Position numbers and translations under genes: made by a program. From NCBI RefSeq assembly GCF_918797505.1, contig NC_092794.1, positions 35,392,122 to 35,456,121 of the forward strand: a DNA stretch of 64,000 nucleotides, read 5' to 3'. Of this stretch, positions 11,409-24,359 are shown piece after piece. The notes beneath the pieces are model-generated. The model was not told the origin of the DNA, searched no databases, and saw nothing but the letters and a program-made list of their open reading frames with translations. The DNA comes from Bemisia tabaci (lineage: Eukaryota; Arthropoda; Insecta; Hemiptera; Aleyrodidae). The number at the start of each line of letters is the position of its first letter. The stretch's first letter is position 1.

Positions 11409-13946
11409 TCATCCGCCATTCGTTAAATATGACCATACCAGATAACCTGATTTTTTTACACGTAAAAAAACTAAAAATTTAAATTTTCCCTAATTTAGTT
11501 AAAAGAGGAGGGTGTAAATTTGAATAAATGCAACTTCCCCCATTCGTAACTTTATCGCGAAAGCCTGGGCAGATCTTAGATTCCACCCGCAAAATCAAGC
11601 GCATGCAACCCGGTACTCCGCAGAGTTAAAGTAGTTGCATGTTTGGTTTGAACCCAACTTCGTACATATTCATCGATTATGATATGCTCCCCGCAATATT
11701 CAAATATCGAGGGTATATTTCGGAAAGGCATCTTAGTTAGTGTATATACCGTCATTTTGTTTGTGATGAGTTTTCTTTTTTAACTGAGAAGCCCTCAGGA
11801 AGTTAGGACACGGGATATTCTCGAATATTTTCAATCCAAAGAGAGTAAAGGAAATGAATGTGAAAAAAAAAAAAAAAAGAGAGAGAAAAAAAAACTGAAA
11901 ATCGAGTTACTTTAATTAATTTTTTGATAGGGAGAGGGATTGGAATTATACTTATACTACTTCACTTGGAAATGACGAGAGCCTAAAATGTTAGTTCCAA
12001 AAGAGAAAAAGAAAGAAAAAAAATCGGAAAATATAGTCCAATTGTTCAATCTTCTTCGCATTGCCGCATACCACTGTGCTTTCAATTTGTTTGTTGCATT
12101 ACGTTTCTTCATGATTTCTCGATACATCACATTAGACACTAATCCCCGTAAGTTGGACCGCAGAGCAGGCGAAAGGCGGACCCTCTGGTATTCTACCGTG
12201 ATAGCGAAGAGAGCAGTGACTGCATACATGAAATTTTGATAGAACGGGCTTTGAAGCATCTGACCAGAAAACTGTACTGAAAGAGGCCTCCGTTCTTTCT
12301 CAAATATCACTAATCGTCCGAAAGACTCCCAGAAATTGTTTGGATGATTAAAAATTGACCGATTTTATTTCAAATACATAATAAGGGTATCATTTATTTT
12401 CATATTCGGCTAGTTTTAGGCAAGAAAGCCGTAAGTGCTATGTTCCGCATGCTTTCGTGGTTGCATTTCAGACATACAACAAGCACATTTTCAGGTCAGA
12501 CATTGGCAGAAGAAGGCAGCTTTTTACGTGAAGTCATTGTTTTAATCAAGAACAAACCTGGAGGAATAATGTCACGCACGGCTGTTCTGCATGAAACTAC
12601 GCCATTTTTAGCGTACTTACGGGTTTCTCATATATGTCTCGTTTTCATAACATTAAGACGTATTTTTCTGTTTTAGTTATTTTAATGGTTTCATCAAAAA
12701 AGATATTGAACGAATTTTGAAGGAAACTCTATTTAGAAAATTTGACACTTACTGTTCTCTTCGCTTTCACAGCAGTATTGCTTAATTTTGGATAAGTAGG
12801 AAGTTTTATTGAATCAGTAACAAGGAAGATATGCTTAAAGAAAGTCGCTCATATCAAGCAGAAACGTGACATTCCAAATATTTCATTTTAGAGTGGAGAC
12901 AATCTTCTTGACTGCTTTAACTCTATTTGACTTTTTTCCAAAGAAAGAGCAATTTCCTGTAAGCAACCTACAATAACCGTGTTTTTCCTACGCACGGGAG
13001 CGTTGAACATCTAATGGGTTCCTCCCTACATAATGGATGTTGATAACCGCGGAACACTGAGGTAAAAACATTAAATAGCTCAACAATTTCCTGGCACACG
13101 TGCACCCCTAAAACCGTAGTATAATCACGAAATACACTCGATCAGCTGTCAAAGTTGCATTTAAAACTGAGAAAAATTGAAAAACTGCGACATGACAAAC
13201 CCTTTGGGAAACCATTTCTATTTACCGTGGTTCATTTGTTCTATACATAATAGACTTGCTGATCATCATTGCGAATTTTACGAAAATTGTGGGCTCATTA
13301 AATGAAATGTTCCGTTTAAACAGCACTAGGCCCATTTCCTTGATAAAATTCAACATTTGGACTAACTGCTCTCTCCGGTAATCCAAAGTAGCTCCTTGCT
13401 GGTCCCCAACAATACACTCACTTCCTCAAGCCATATCGTCTCCCAAACTTGGATCCACTTTAGGCGTTGTGGTGGCAGGACAAAAATAATGGCAACTTTA
13501 ATTCTGATAATTAATTGATTTGCTCTCCTTATAAATATTCAGAATACTAAACATTTTTCTCCTGGGTATGAATAATTGACTTTTTGGATTTTTTTTTATA
13601 TCTTTTTGATTGAAATTTTATGCAGAATCCGAATACATGGAGAAAAGTTGATCCCGGAAAACGAGAAACAAAAAATTTTCCTTGAGCTTATACTCTAGTC
13701 ACCCCGGTGGAAGGAGCAACTCCGGGAATGGGAAGCGAGGCAGGGTGAATGGAACCTTGCCGGGGTGCGAACTGCGAAGGGTATCGGCGAGGAGCCTGCC
13801 GTGTTGCCATTCACATTGTTCACACATTACTTTCATCCGCTAATGACTGAAGATGAGGGGATGTCGATTGGAAACTCCATCTTCATCCAATTCCAAATCT
13901 CTGGCTTTACCGTTGCTGTTGCAGTTTTTTGATATTGGGCTAGTGA
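11409..13946. other. No gene that can be supported
   Basis: AT-rich. Two open frames overlap here (11957-12310 minus and 12440-12676 plus), but neither has a recognisable domain. A plausible splice acceptor (TTGCATTTCAG at 12462-12472) and donor (CCCCGTAAGT near 12148) exist, so an unrecognised exon cannot be excluded. The A-rich run at 11863-11893 is simple sequence. Confidence 0.35.
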
Positions 13947-14093
13947 CAATTGGGCTGCATTTTGCAATTTGGAACTATAGACTCTGGCTCTTCTGGAGAA
14001 ACTTTTATGTGCATAGAGAAACTAATGGCACATAAGTTGTTTTTAAACCGGGCTAGAATTTACAGTTCCAAATTGCAAAATGTAGTCCAATTG
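13947..14093 (+). repeat. Imperfect hairpin, 30-bp arms
   Basis: Bases 13947-13976 pair with 14064-14093 with only two non-Watson-Crick positions. Both would be G-U pairs in plus-strand RNA. The 87-nt loop holds a second smaller pairing (TTATGTGC with GCACATAA). This resembles a small-RNA-type or MITE hairpin. No matching copy elsewhere in the window was noticed. Confidence 0.5.
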
Positions 14094-14346
14094 ATAAATC
14101 CTCTAGAGGCAATGACCTCCATTTACAATGTCTCACTACTGTTGTATTGACCAACTTTTGGGTTGCTTATAGCGTCGCTTCTTTGACGCTAGGGTGTACC
14201 TCGGTTTCTATATGAGCCCCAGAAAGCATGAACTTATATGTGAACCGCAGCTCACAAGGAAGGAAATTGAGTTACGCCCTTCCGCCCGAGGAGCGGCAAT
14301 ATCTACCACTTACTCAAATTTTCTAGATTTTTCCCTTGAATTTATG

Positions 14347-15010
14347 GGTTCCAGGTCAGTAGGTCTTCAACATTAATGTCTACTGCCAAAATTTCTACTT
14401 TTTTTAGTCTACAACAAAAAGTCTAGGTACCCATAAAATATCTACGTTTTTAAAATGTCTACCTTTTTGTGTGGCTGCCTTAAAAATGTTTACTTAAATA
14501 AAAATCCACGCAAGAGAATTGTCCATTTGGCAATGTACGCAACGATTGTGAAAAATATATATGAATCAGCTATTACAGAAAGGGCACAATCGACATTTTT
14601 TTCGAAATTGAGTTTTTTGCGGTTTTCGCATTAGTGTATGTAGACACACCCTGTAGTGCAGACAGGGCACTATATTCGCATTTTTTATGTGTTTTTGACA
14701 GGGGTTATGTTTCTCACGTAGAGCAGAAAGGGCACTGTTGCAGCAATATAGTGCCGTTTCTGCAGTACATGCCCACTGCAGGGTGCGCGCGCATTGGCAG
14801 CGGCAACTCGTCGTTTGTTTTGTTTTGATACGATTGAGAGGTTAGTTTTGCGTTTCAAAACGACAGTGATCACGCTACACGCTTCACTCACGCTGAAAAT
14901 GAAAGGAGTGAGAATTGAACCTTGAGTGTAGGAAGTGAGAGGAGTCCTTAACAGGTTGGATGAAGAAGTAGGTAGAAGATTACTACGCTATTGAACCTCA
15001 AAGGATACAT

Positions 15011-15050
<40 letters not shown>

Positions 15051-16198
15051 CTTTTTTTTTTTCAATTTCTTGACTTGAAATAAGCCAGAAATATTTTTAA
15101 AATTTACATAGCTACGGGCAAACCACATGGTGAAAGTTCGAAATCGCATACCATCAATTGCGACATTGCCAATTTTATTTCGTCTTCTTTTTTTGTTCTT
15201 AAGTATTCTCTATTAAAATTTTGTGTAAACTTTCTTCACACCATCAAGATTGTTTTCGGAAAATTTCATGGGAAAATCTCTATTAGTTCTCTTTAAAAAA
15301 ATAGTATAAAAAGAGAGCAGAAATTTTGAAACGTTGCAATGGAGATGTACAATTTCCAACTTTCGCTATAGACATGCATCATTGCCATACATTTGAGATG
15401 AAAAACAAGGGCTAAAATAATTTTCTGGCTTCATTCTATCACTCTTTATGGCTCCTTCCCCCATGTATTTCAGAAAGGGCACTAATGATCTTCCTTCAAG
15501 TGTCATTATTTACAACCCAGAAAGAGTATCATGTAAAAATTTTTTATGGAAATTGTCAGTCTACTTGGGGGACAAAAGAAAACATCGAAAAAATTTTTTC
15601 CAAAAGCTTATAGTTTACTCAAATCAGTTTTTTGCATTTTCTGAACAGTTAACATTTCTGCAATAGTGCCCTTTCTGCAATATGTGATTCATATGCGATG
15701 TGACAAAGTTTCCTTTCTGCCTCATCTCCTTATATATGATGCGGAAATTTTGTTGCCATGGATACTTAGAACCTCTCTCATCTGTTCAGTTTTTCCATGA
15801 GCAAATCAAAATTTATTTTCATGCAAAGGTTAGGCATTCAAGAATGACAATGACCAAGATGTGTTTTGGTTCAAATAATTTAAGTTTTCAAAATTGATGA
15901 TGGTGTATTTTTTCTCGTATTCTGTATTTTTTCTAAAATTCTCGTTCGCTCTATTCCTGTGAAATCATTCAATACAAAATTCCTGTAATATTTTCCGGCG
16001 TATAATGACGTACGTAGTACCCTCGAACAAAAAAAAAAAACCATTTTAATCCACAACGATTTTGACTGCCATGAACGGAGGCACAGTAAGAACGGGCAAA
16101 GAGTTTACTGGAGATGTTCCATGATTTCTGTAATGGACTAAAAAAAGTAGACATTTTGGCAGTAGACATACTGCTTGTAGACCTACTGACTGGAAACC
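14347..16198. mobile_element. TIR element with GGTCAGTAGGTC-like ends
   Basis: The left end reads GTCAGTAGGTCTTCAACATT and then ATGTCTACTGCCAAAATTTC. The right end (16135-16198) is the reverse complement with a few changes, giving TIRs of about 65 bp. Internal AGAAAGGGCACTATAT-like phrases recur near 14577-14670, 14728-14750, 15470 and 15667. There is no transposase frame. A run of about 40 T at 15009-15050 is simple sequence. A TSD could not be fixed. Confidence 0.6.
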
Positions 16199-17478
16199 AA
16201 TTGATGTCTTTTCTGGAGGACGTCACAGAAAAAGAATGGTTTTAACATCATTTTTGAGAGCCTCAGGGTTTTTTTTTTTTTGGGGGGGGGGGGTGTTTGT
16301 TCATTACGATTCCGCAAATTATGTTTTCTTTACGATTTGCTATCGTCTGTTATGTGCCTACGACGCTGATTAGACGGACACAATTGCGTGTTCGGGCAAA
16401 ACTTTTTTTTGATTAATCTTACGGGAAGGCGACCAAACAATTCTCAAATTGTTGACAAAGCCTCGACCAATGAAGTAGGCTGAAAATTCTATGCGTTCAA
16501 CCTGATTCGCAAAATTAAGCAATTTTTCGCTTTTGGTGCTCACTCTATGTGATGGTTCAAATTTCCCACGAAAACAGAGAATTGTGTTCCGGTGCACTTC
16601 TTTACGAACTTTTACGTGACGGCAACGAAAAATGTATCAGATTTTTAACGAGCCTAGTGTATAATCTCTCAATTGGGCTCACAACAAAATGCGCCCAACA
16701 AGCTAGGTGGCATTCATGATTTTCCGCCATTCGGTGCATACTTTTAGTAATGATAAACAACACCTAAAGAGAGGAAATTTTGCAGCATTTTCTCACGTAC
16801 ATTGACGCACACGGAAGCCACATAATATCTTCATGACTTTTGAAAATCCCTTTTTTTTCGAGAACCCAGAGCAACTTTGACTTTTGTGTTGGGGGAACTT
16901 CTCTCTATAATCTTTAACAGGTTAAGTATTCAAAATACCCACCATCTTCACTTGAAATTCACTTTTAATCTTCAATGACCTTAACACCTCGTTCTGCAAC
17001 GTCATTGGGTTTTTTTCAAATGGAAAAGGAAGCACTTAAAAAAGTGCCCCGAACTGTTAGTATCGGGAATCTAGAATAGTGCATTGTAGATTAGCACTGG
17101 GCCCATACTATTCTGCATGGATATCAAAGTCAAATATTCCACAACATTTACATTAAAGAGAACCTTTAATGAGTATCAGTGTACGACTGAGAGGGTGAAT
17201 ATTCAACTCAGGCTGATACATTGGAATACAAAGTAAGGGTCCCGCCGAGGGATCCATAAGTATTTCATATCGATTTGAGTTTTGTTATACTTCATCAGTT
17301 GGCCAGCTTAAGAGCCATACATTGGGCTTCTCAATAATCTGTGAATTTGCCTTCTGTTATCGCGCTAGGGCCCACAAAACCTGCACCGAAACTTACGTAT
17401 CCCTGTCCTTAGGCATTAATGATCATCACTTACAGCAAGCATCAAAGTGAAATAGGTACTGCTTTCTTCACGAATCAA
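16199..17478. other. No recognisable gene
   Basis: AT-rich spacer. Bases 16269-16292 are a poly-T run joined to a poly-G run. No TIR pair or known coding frame was seen. Confidence 0.4.
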
Positions 17479-18322
17479 CCCACATAGCACAGAATCTTAT
17501 GTCAATACTGATACATATTGTTGGATGTTGACATGATATCACCAACACTAACGAGTATGATATTAAGATTGTCGGTTAAAAGGTATACCGCGTCAGCATG
17601 AATATAACACTGATACCTTCAATATATCAAACAACAGTATTGAGTCAATGCTGACGAGGTAAAAAAAAAAAAATATAGGAAGAAAAAGAAGCCTAAGAAA
17701 ACACGGTGTTAATCAAAGTTATGATGAAAGTCGAGCCGCGCACTGATACTATGCATGCTATAACAGCCTTATTAACAGGCGTGATTTTAACCCGAAACAC
17801 CATCAGCTCCCTGTGGCTCAATGGTAGAGTACTGGGCTAGGAATTCCGCGGTTCGGGTTCAAATCCACCCGAGGGCGTCCGGGTATTTTACGCTACTAAA
17901 CGTCGCAGGACATCAAGTAAGTGGTTTATAATATTCAATACTTGTATACTTGCGTAATTCATGTTTCAAATGTAATACATGTGCAGTACTATGAAAATGA
18001 CGGTCATCGTCTGAACTTTCATATCTACTTGACAGTGGGCGCTGAGTGTACAGACGTTTCAGTGTCAAGGTAGTAATGCATACATGTTGTCGGTGTCCTG
18101 CAGTGTTCTGATGACCTTGTCATAACCCTGATTTCCATATGAAATCAACCTTTTCGGCCAATACTGTGACAATAGTTTGACAGCTCCAAATCAGTAACTA
18201 ATAAATACTGGCATAGTCTTGATATAATATTAAATCAGGATACATCAGCATTATATAAATACTGACACTACTGACGTGTCAGTACTATTGTAATATTATA
18301 TCAATATTCTGTGCTATGTGGG
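17479..18322. mobile_element. TIR element with CCCACATAGCACAGAAT ends
   Basis: The element starts CCCACATAGCACAGAAT and ends ATTCTGTGCTATGTGGG, a 17-bp perfect TIR. The interior has many short subterminal repeats of the type TCAATACTGATA on both strands. No transposase frame is present; at 844 bp it is non-autonomous. A tRNA-like sequence lies in the middle (17805-17876). Flanks (CAA and AAG) allow at most a very short TSD. Confidence 0.7.
17805..17876 (+). repeat. tRNA-like (SINE-like) sequence
   Basis: It contains an A-box-like TGGCTCAATGGTAGAG and a perfect B box GGTTCAAATCC about 30 bp apart, which is internal Pol III promoter architecture. The D stem can form but the anticodon stem and acceptor stem do not pair well, so this is a tRNA-derived repeat or pseudogene rather than a working tRNA. 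The 21 bases after it recur at 2035-2066 on the minus strand. Confidence 0.6.
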
Positions 18323-19615
18323 AAGTTGGGCGCATAGGGGTTTTCGCTTTGGTCCACTTTGCCCGCCGCCGGAGCCGGGCTTTTCAAAATTTTTAGAATT
18401 TGTTGCAGTCTTGCCTGTCAATTTAGCATACTTGTCATATACATACAAATACTGCAGAATTTTTTGAGGAATCAGCCAGTGATTTTTTAAGTAAAAATTA
18501 ACAGCCAAACAATAGCCAAAACATATCTGCATAGGTATTAATCGACAGCCAAGACAAATCTTCGATTCATATAACAGACTATGGCAAATTCTCAAGAAAC
18601 ATACTTTGCGGAAACGAAAAATACAAAAATTGCTTGTAAGATACTCCTCAGACACCGCTAGTAATCATTTTTCTTCGTGAAACCATCTTCCCGAAAATTA
18701 CTTATCATCAGTCATCGATTCAGCGGGTAATACCTTGAGATTTTACACAACATGTGAATGCGAGTCACTATACTTCCACATGATGTAATTTAATAAAATG
18801 AGTCACGCACCGCGCCCCCTCCACTCCCTGAGAATAAGTTGACAAAATTATCAAAGTGAAATACACTATCTTTATAATAACCAAGGTCTGTTGCAAATAA
18901 TTATTAGTAAAATATTTCTTTAAACTTAGATATCTGATCTAATAGATTTAAATGAATGGATAAATAAATAAATAAATAAAATAAAATAAAGTAGCTTCAA
19001 ATAAAAAATTAATGAGTAAACTAAAATATATTGTAATAAACAAATGAAATAAAATATGTCAAAGTATGTAGGCTAAATAGTAGTAGTAGGTACATCAAAT
19101 TTATTCGGCTCCAAAGCATCCTTTGGCTATTACGCACCTGAAAAATATATGAATATACATCAATAAATAAAGTAGATTGAAAAATGAATAAAATAAAAAA
19201 AAAATAGCCGAGAAGCCGGAAGTCCGCAAACTGAACCTTAAAGCTACGAGACGCGCGAGGACGGAGGGACGGGACTGAATATCCCCAGACTCCCATGGGT
19301 GCACTGGAGACCCACTGATCACTCCCTTGGGAGCACAGGGGACACGGGCTTTCCTGTCCCTTCTCCAGGGAAGCAGATGTGATTTCGTGTCCATTCCCAG
19401 GGGAAACTTTTATCAGGGTGTAATTTGTAAAGCATCTAAAGTAGCTAAAGACGTAGGTAGTGTTTATGGGACGATTTTATTTAACGGGAGAATTGAGGTT
19501 TCCAACATTAAACAAATAAAAAGTTATTGAAACTATCAAAACCAAACATTTTCTGAATCCATATAGGTACATCCATCTATGAGAATATTATATTTTTCAC
19601 GCACTTTCAGGGCTT
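18323..19615. other. No recognisable gene
   Basis: AT-rich with a simple (AAAT)n stretch at 18958-18990. Bases 19268-19410 hold a short GC-richer patch with phrases CTCCCATGGGTGCAC and TCCCTTGGGAGCACAGG, ending AAACTTTTATCAGGG. This is an outlier copy of the minisatellite family at 19965-20160 and 50530-50915. Confidence 0.45.
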
Positions 19616-19864
19616 GTAAGATAGTAAATAAAGTTTTATGGTCAGAAAACCGCGTTTAGTTGTACTTCTAGTGACGCATTTCACTTTGCCTTACTTTTCA
19701 TGGTTTCAATTTTTACACATTGGGGATGGTAAATATCGCATTGAGATTTTTAGTTTTATAATAGAAAATGTAAGACATTAGTACAGCAGATGAAGATTTT
19801 TGAGTGATGGAACGTAAATTTCCTAGGTTTTTATGGTATTTTTCTTTTATTTTCTTCATCGTCG

Positions 19865-19896
<32 letters not shown>

Positions 19897-19954
19897 GAAA
19901 CATCATGGATGTAAATTCTTGTCAGATACACTCCTAAGACTCACAGAAAAATTC
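19616..19954 (-). repeat. Dispersed repeat R1, uninterrupted copy
   Basis: This ~340-bp stretch (for example ATGGTCAGAAAACCGCGTTT, then CACTTTGCCTTACTTTTCAT, then TTCATCGTCGCAA plus a long T run) recurs at 43886-46736. There it is split at exactly one TA dinucleotide by a 2.5-kb insertion. The T run (19869-19896) could be the poly-A tail of a minus-strand retroposon. No coding capacity was recognised. Confidence 0.75.
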
Positions 19955-19964
19955 ACCCAAGGGA

Positions 19965-20160
19965 GCACACATAATGTCGGGCCATTCCCCTGGGAGCACA
20001 TGTGATCACACGTCATTCCCCTGGGAGCGCATCTGATCTCATGCCATTCCCGTGAGAGCACATGTGATCCTATGTCATTCCCATGAGAGCGCATGTGATT
20101 CCATGTCGTTCCCGTGAGAGCGCATGTGATCACAAGTCATTCCCACGAGAAATTTTTAGT
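19965..20160. repeat. ~30-bp minisatellite, GGGAGCACATGTGATC type
   Basis: Six or so units of the form CATTCCCCTGGGAGCACATG then TGATCACATGT, each internally near-palindromic, followed by GAAATTTTTAGTAGGG. The same unit family forms the array at 50530-50915. The regular spacing comes from tandem repetition; there are no unique spacers, so it is not a CRISPR array. Confidence 0.75.
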
Positions 20161-20265
20161 AGGGTAACACTTATAGAAGAGGCACTCGCGTAAGCTGCCG
20201 TTGTGACGTGCGTCTGTTATGTATCCAGGTTAGGTTAGGTCCAGTTGCTCTTTACTTTTCTGAAC

Positions 20266-20290
20266 CAAAGACATAAAGACGGAGTGAACA
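20266..20290. repeat. Solo end of the hAT-type MITE
   Basis: CCAAAGACATAAAGACGGAG matches the terminus of the 9907-10507 and 58716-59306 elements. No second end lies within 700 bp, so this is a truncated copy. The following 500 bases to 20800 contain no recognised gene. Confidence 0.6.
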
Positions 20291-22978
20291 GAGCGAACCG
20301 ATCTGTGAATACGTCACTATAGAAGCATGGTACAGATAATAGAAGGAGCGCACAACCATCACACTTATTGCAAGGTGGCGCCCTCTGAGTGTAATTTGTA
20401 AAAACCTGATGCCCTTTTTGCACTGATGTACCTACCGCTTATTTTTTCCGAAAAACTGAGCGAATTTCCGGATACTGGTACCATTCCGGGTACTGGTGCT
20501 GTTACCTTAATGTTCTGTAAGTGTAAAAGTCACTGTCACAGAGTTAAAGAGTATAAGTATCATACTTAATGTGACGACAACGATTTCCAAAGCCTCGTCG
20601 TGCCCATGCATGCTCATACTGGCGACATGACTGATAAAATCACATGTGCTCAGCTACAATTAGAGTGCCACAATTGGCTACCGCCGCCATTTTCATTTCC
20701 GAAAACAATACCCGCCAGCTCCAGGTCGAGGTCCCTGTTCTGCTTCTTCGTCACGAAATCTGCGAGAGTGTCCTTTCTATAGGCTTAGCCTTCATATATA
20801 CAGGGTGCGGCAAAAGTCCCGGGACCCCTGTTTAATTTTTTTATGGCTGCAGCTGAGAAAAAATGAAATTTGGGGGGTAGTCCTAGATCAATAAAAGCTA
20901 CTTTTTGACCCCCCCCCAAAAAAAAATTTTGGGGGCCTCCCTTTGGGGGGGGGGGGGTTACGGACCCTAACTTTTTTTTCAAATGGGAAGACCCCTTTTG
21001 TGATACCTCGTTCGGAAGAGCATAAAAAAGAAAATTTTTCGCGTAATCCCGAAGTCATTATCTCAAACCGTTTCAAAATGGCGGCCGGTCAAAGTTCAAA
21101 ATGGCCGAAAATTGGCACCTCTGCTGTTTGCACATGGATTTGCTTGGAACTCGGTATCTGGAGGTATTTTGGCACGAGGAAAACGAATTTGACGTTAGAT
21201 TTTTTAAAAAAACCCTAATTTTTCAAAATGGCCGCCGGTTTAGGCTCAAAGTGGCCGAAAATTAGACAAACTCGATTTTTTGCCGATGGATTCGCCTGAA
21301 ATTCGGTTTCTGGGGGTATTTTGACCCGAGAAGAACGAATTCGACGTTAGATTTTTAAACAAACCCAAAAAATCGAGTTTGTCAAATTTTCGGCCACTTT
21401 GAGCCTAAACCGGCGGATATTTGAAAAATTAGGGTTTTTTTAAAAAAATCTAATGTCAAATTCGTTTTTCTCGTGCCAAAATACCCCCAGATACTGAGTT
21501 TCAAGCAAATCCATGTGCAAATAGCAGAGGTGCCAATTTTCGGCCATTTTGAACTTTGACCGGCCGCCATTTTGAAACGGTTTGAGATCATGACTTCGGG
21601 TTTACGCGAAAAATTTTCTTTTTTTATGCTCTTTCGAACGAGGTATCACAAAGGGGGTCTTCCCATTTGAAAAAAAAAAGTTAGGGTCCGTAACCCCCCC
21701 AAAGGAGGACCCCCAAAAATTTTGGGGGGGGGCTCAAAAAGTAGCTTTCATTGACCTAGGACTACCCCCCAAATTTCATTTTCTTAGCTGCAGCCGTAAA
21801 AAAATAGCTACGTTTATGCGAGGCTCGAAACCGAGGTTTCACGAAACCCGAGTTTGTGATGCAAGTCTTCGCCGTCGGGTTTATGCGGGCGCTGTAACCC
21901 GACTTTCGCGGGAAATCAAACTTTCCGATTCTGGCGTTGTTTATGCGCATATTTTCGATTGAACTTGAATTTCATGCGTTGGCGCCATTTTCACAAGCTA
22001 TACTTCATTTTGTCACTATGAATTGATTCAATAAAATTATTATTACTCTTTTATCCCGTGTATGTTCCACAATTTTTCCGCAATATTTAAGCGGAGGCTT
22101 CATCTTCACTAGAAAAGCCTTTACTGACTTTCTGAGCAACAGTTGGAAAAATGACAGTGGATTTTTAATCATTTTACGTTCATATTTAATAATTGAATGA
22201 ATACCTAGGTAATCTCAACAACCCTTCAAATCATGCTCGAGCTTATATTCTGAGTTCAGAAAAGTTGCCATAGGTAATTTTAGCGATGTTAAAAATAATT
22301 GTGGCAGGCGCAGAAATTCATCATGTTTTTTATTGAGCTTCTAATGATCTTACAATAGGCTAGATATAGGCATTGAAAGTGTAGGAGTGCTAATCCAGTA
22401 AAGCACCGCACCTTCACTCCATGGTGTCGTAAAGATTGTACCTATGTCTGCCATTATTGTAGTGAATCAAATAACTAATCGGGAATACTTATGGGAATCG
22501 CTCCTTCAAAATATGATCAAAATAAGCGGATATTGATAGGTCAACAATGTATCGCTGAAGCAGAAGCGTCTAAATCCTCTTGAGGCAACGGACGGTGACA
22601 ATCTTAACAAACTGATGACGCTTCACAAATTTTAAATTTCCGCATTCCCAGAGACACGCGCTGAAATCCTGTTTCTCACCCCTCTTTCCGACTGCTCTCC
22701 GAGTCCATGAGCAAGACAGGAAGAAAATAGGCAAGCTACCCACTACTGTTTGCCTACCTATGTGTTTTTTTCTTTAACTTGATTTTCAAAGGTGACTCAT
22801 GTAAAGAGCAACTGACAGACAAGATTTCAGAACCTGCCATTGCATTACATTAACCTAAGACACAAACCCAACCTTACCATTGATATCCCTGGTAAAAATA
22901 AGCCATACAAATTACCTATAGCCCGGCCATAGGAAAAATCCTATGGTAAATTGAAACATGGCCTTTTGGCGATAGGAA

Positions 22979-23048
22979 TTTTCTATAGCCGGCGATTGAG
23001 AATTCCTATGGCTGGCTGTAGGAATTCTCAATCGCCGGCTATAGAAAA
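22979..23048. repeat. Perfect 30-bp hairpin in element A
   Basis: TTTTCTATAGCCGGCGATTG plus 10 bases (22979-23008) pair exactly with 23019-23048 around a 10-nt loop TGGCTGGCTG. Its core motif is the same as the minisatellite unit 1.4 kb downstream. Confidence 0.8.
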
Positions 23049-23182
23049 TTTAGGGGTTCGCAGCTAGGGGATGGTGGAAAAGGGTTAATTGTGGAAATAA
23101 ATTTTGAAACCATGAAAAATAAGAATAATGAAACTACTGGGATGTAATTTACCCGATTTTGAAGATTAGAAATTTTTACCTA

Positions 23183-23250
23183 CCTTAGGGATTGAACCCG
23201 GGACCTGCCTAACACAAACCGAAGACCCTAACCATTAAGCTATACCAAAT
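23183..23250 (-). repeat. tRNA-like sequence in element A
   Basis: On the minus strand an A-box-like TAGCTTAATGGTTAGGG is followed about 30 bp later by a perfect B box GGTTCAATCCC. A convincing acceptor stem cannot be built, so this reads as a tRNA-derived Pol III module or pseudogene. It is not obviously related in sequence to the one at 17805. Confidence 0.55.
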
Positions 23251-23329
23251 GCTGCCTTTATGTGACGCAAAACCGATATTTAACGTCGATTTGAACGGGA
23301 AACTAGGATATTTTCAATCTGCCTGGATT

Positions 23330-23890
23330 TGTCCGTGTATTTATTTTACTTTTTACTTTACTATATTTTTTAAATTTATTTTATCGTTTTACTTGATTTA
23401 TTTCCTTGCTGACTCTATTTTTTTCTTCACTCTATTTTATTTTTTCAAGTACTTCATTTTTTTTCTTAAATTATTTACTTCTTATTCCCTTATTTTGTTT
23501 TATTTTTTCAAGTACTTCATTTTTTTTCTTAAATTATTTACTTCTTATTCCCTTATTTTGTTTTATTTTTTACTGTAATTTATTTTAATACTTCATCATG
23601 TTTACTTTTTAAATTCATTCTATTCTTTAACCTCATTTAGTTTCTTCCCTTATACTTTATTTTTTCTTCACCTCATTTTTTTACTTCATCTCCTTGCTCC
23701 CTCTAATTTTTTACTTCAATTTAGTCTTTGACTTCATTTTATCATATATTTAATTTACTTTATTTGATTTCTCTTCTGTTGTCTCTGTAATTCTATTATT
23801 TCTGCTACTCTATTATTTCCACTATTCTATTCTATTATTTACTTATTACTTATTTTTATTTTTTCTCTTTAAATTTTTCATTTTCATCGT
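23330..23890. repeat. T-rich low-complexity tract
   Basis: Dominated by TTTA, CTTTATTTT and TTATTT phrases. One unit of about 64 bp containing TTTTTTCAAGTACTTCAT is tandemly duplicated at 23439-23564. Open frames here are a by-product of the composition. Confidence 0.7.
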
Positions 23891-24359
23891 TGGATTGGTA
23901 GGCCTAAAGGGAAGAAGAGACAGTATATAGCGCTAGTGCGAGAGAGAGGTAGCCTAGGTGCGCGTGACTTAGGGCCCAACTGAAGCTCCGGTGCGGAGTG
24001 CTTTGCGCACTCATGCGACACATCTCAGCACCTATGCGCTGAATCTCACTCCCCTGTTCATTCTCAATCCGGATTTTCCGTTGGACGGAATCAACGATTT
24101 TTAACAGTGTATATGGCCGATTCAAATAAAAAAAAATCAAAATCAAATCAAATTTTGGAAAAGTAAGAATTATTGAGAAAAAATTGAAGAAAAATATTTT
24201 TAGAAAAGAAACCAGGATAGATTCACTGGCGCTTATGATGATTTTCGAAAAAAATTACTTTTTTAATTGCCCCTCGTGCACACGCGTATTTCCAATCGCC
24301 GGATACTGAACATTCTCTTGCCGGCTACAGATGGCTGTTTTGGCAGCGGATGGTTATTG

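Noticed and set aside
11957..12310. 117-codon minus-strand frame, with a plus-strand frame and possible splice sites nearby (to 12676)
   Set aside because: I considered a chemoreceptor-like exon, but no diagnostic motif or consistent exon chain could be shown. Composition alone can explain the frames.
17805..17876. Functional tRNA gene
   Set aside because: Same reason: A and B boxes are fine, stems are poor, and it sits in a non-autonomous TIR element.
23249..23588. Phe/Leu/Tyr-rich frame resembling a membrane protein
   Set aside because: It lies in a T-rich low-complexity tract with a tandem duplication, so hydrophobic codons are a composition effect.
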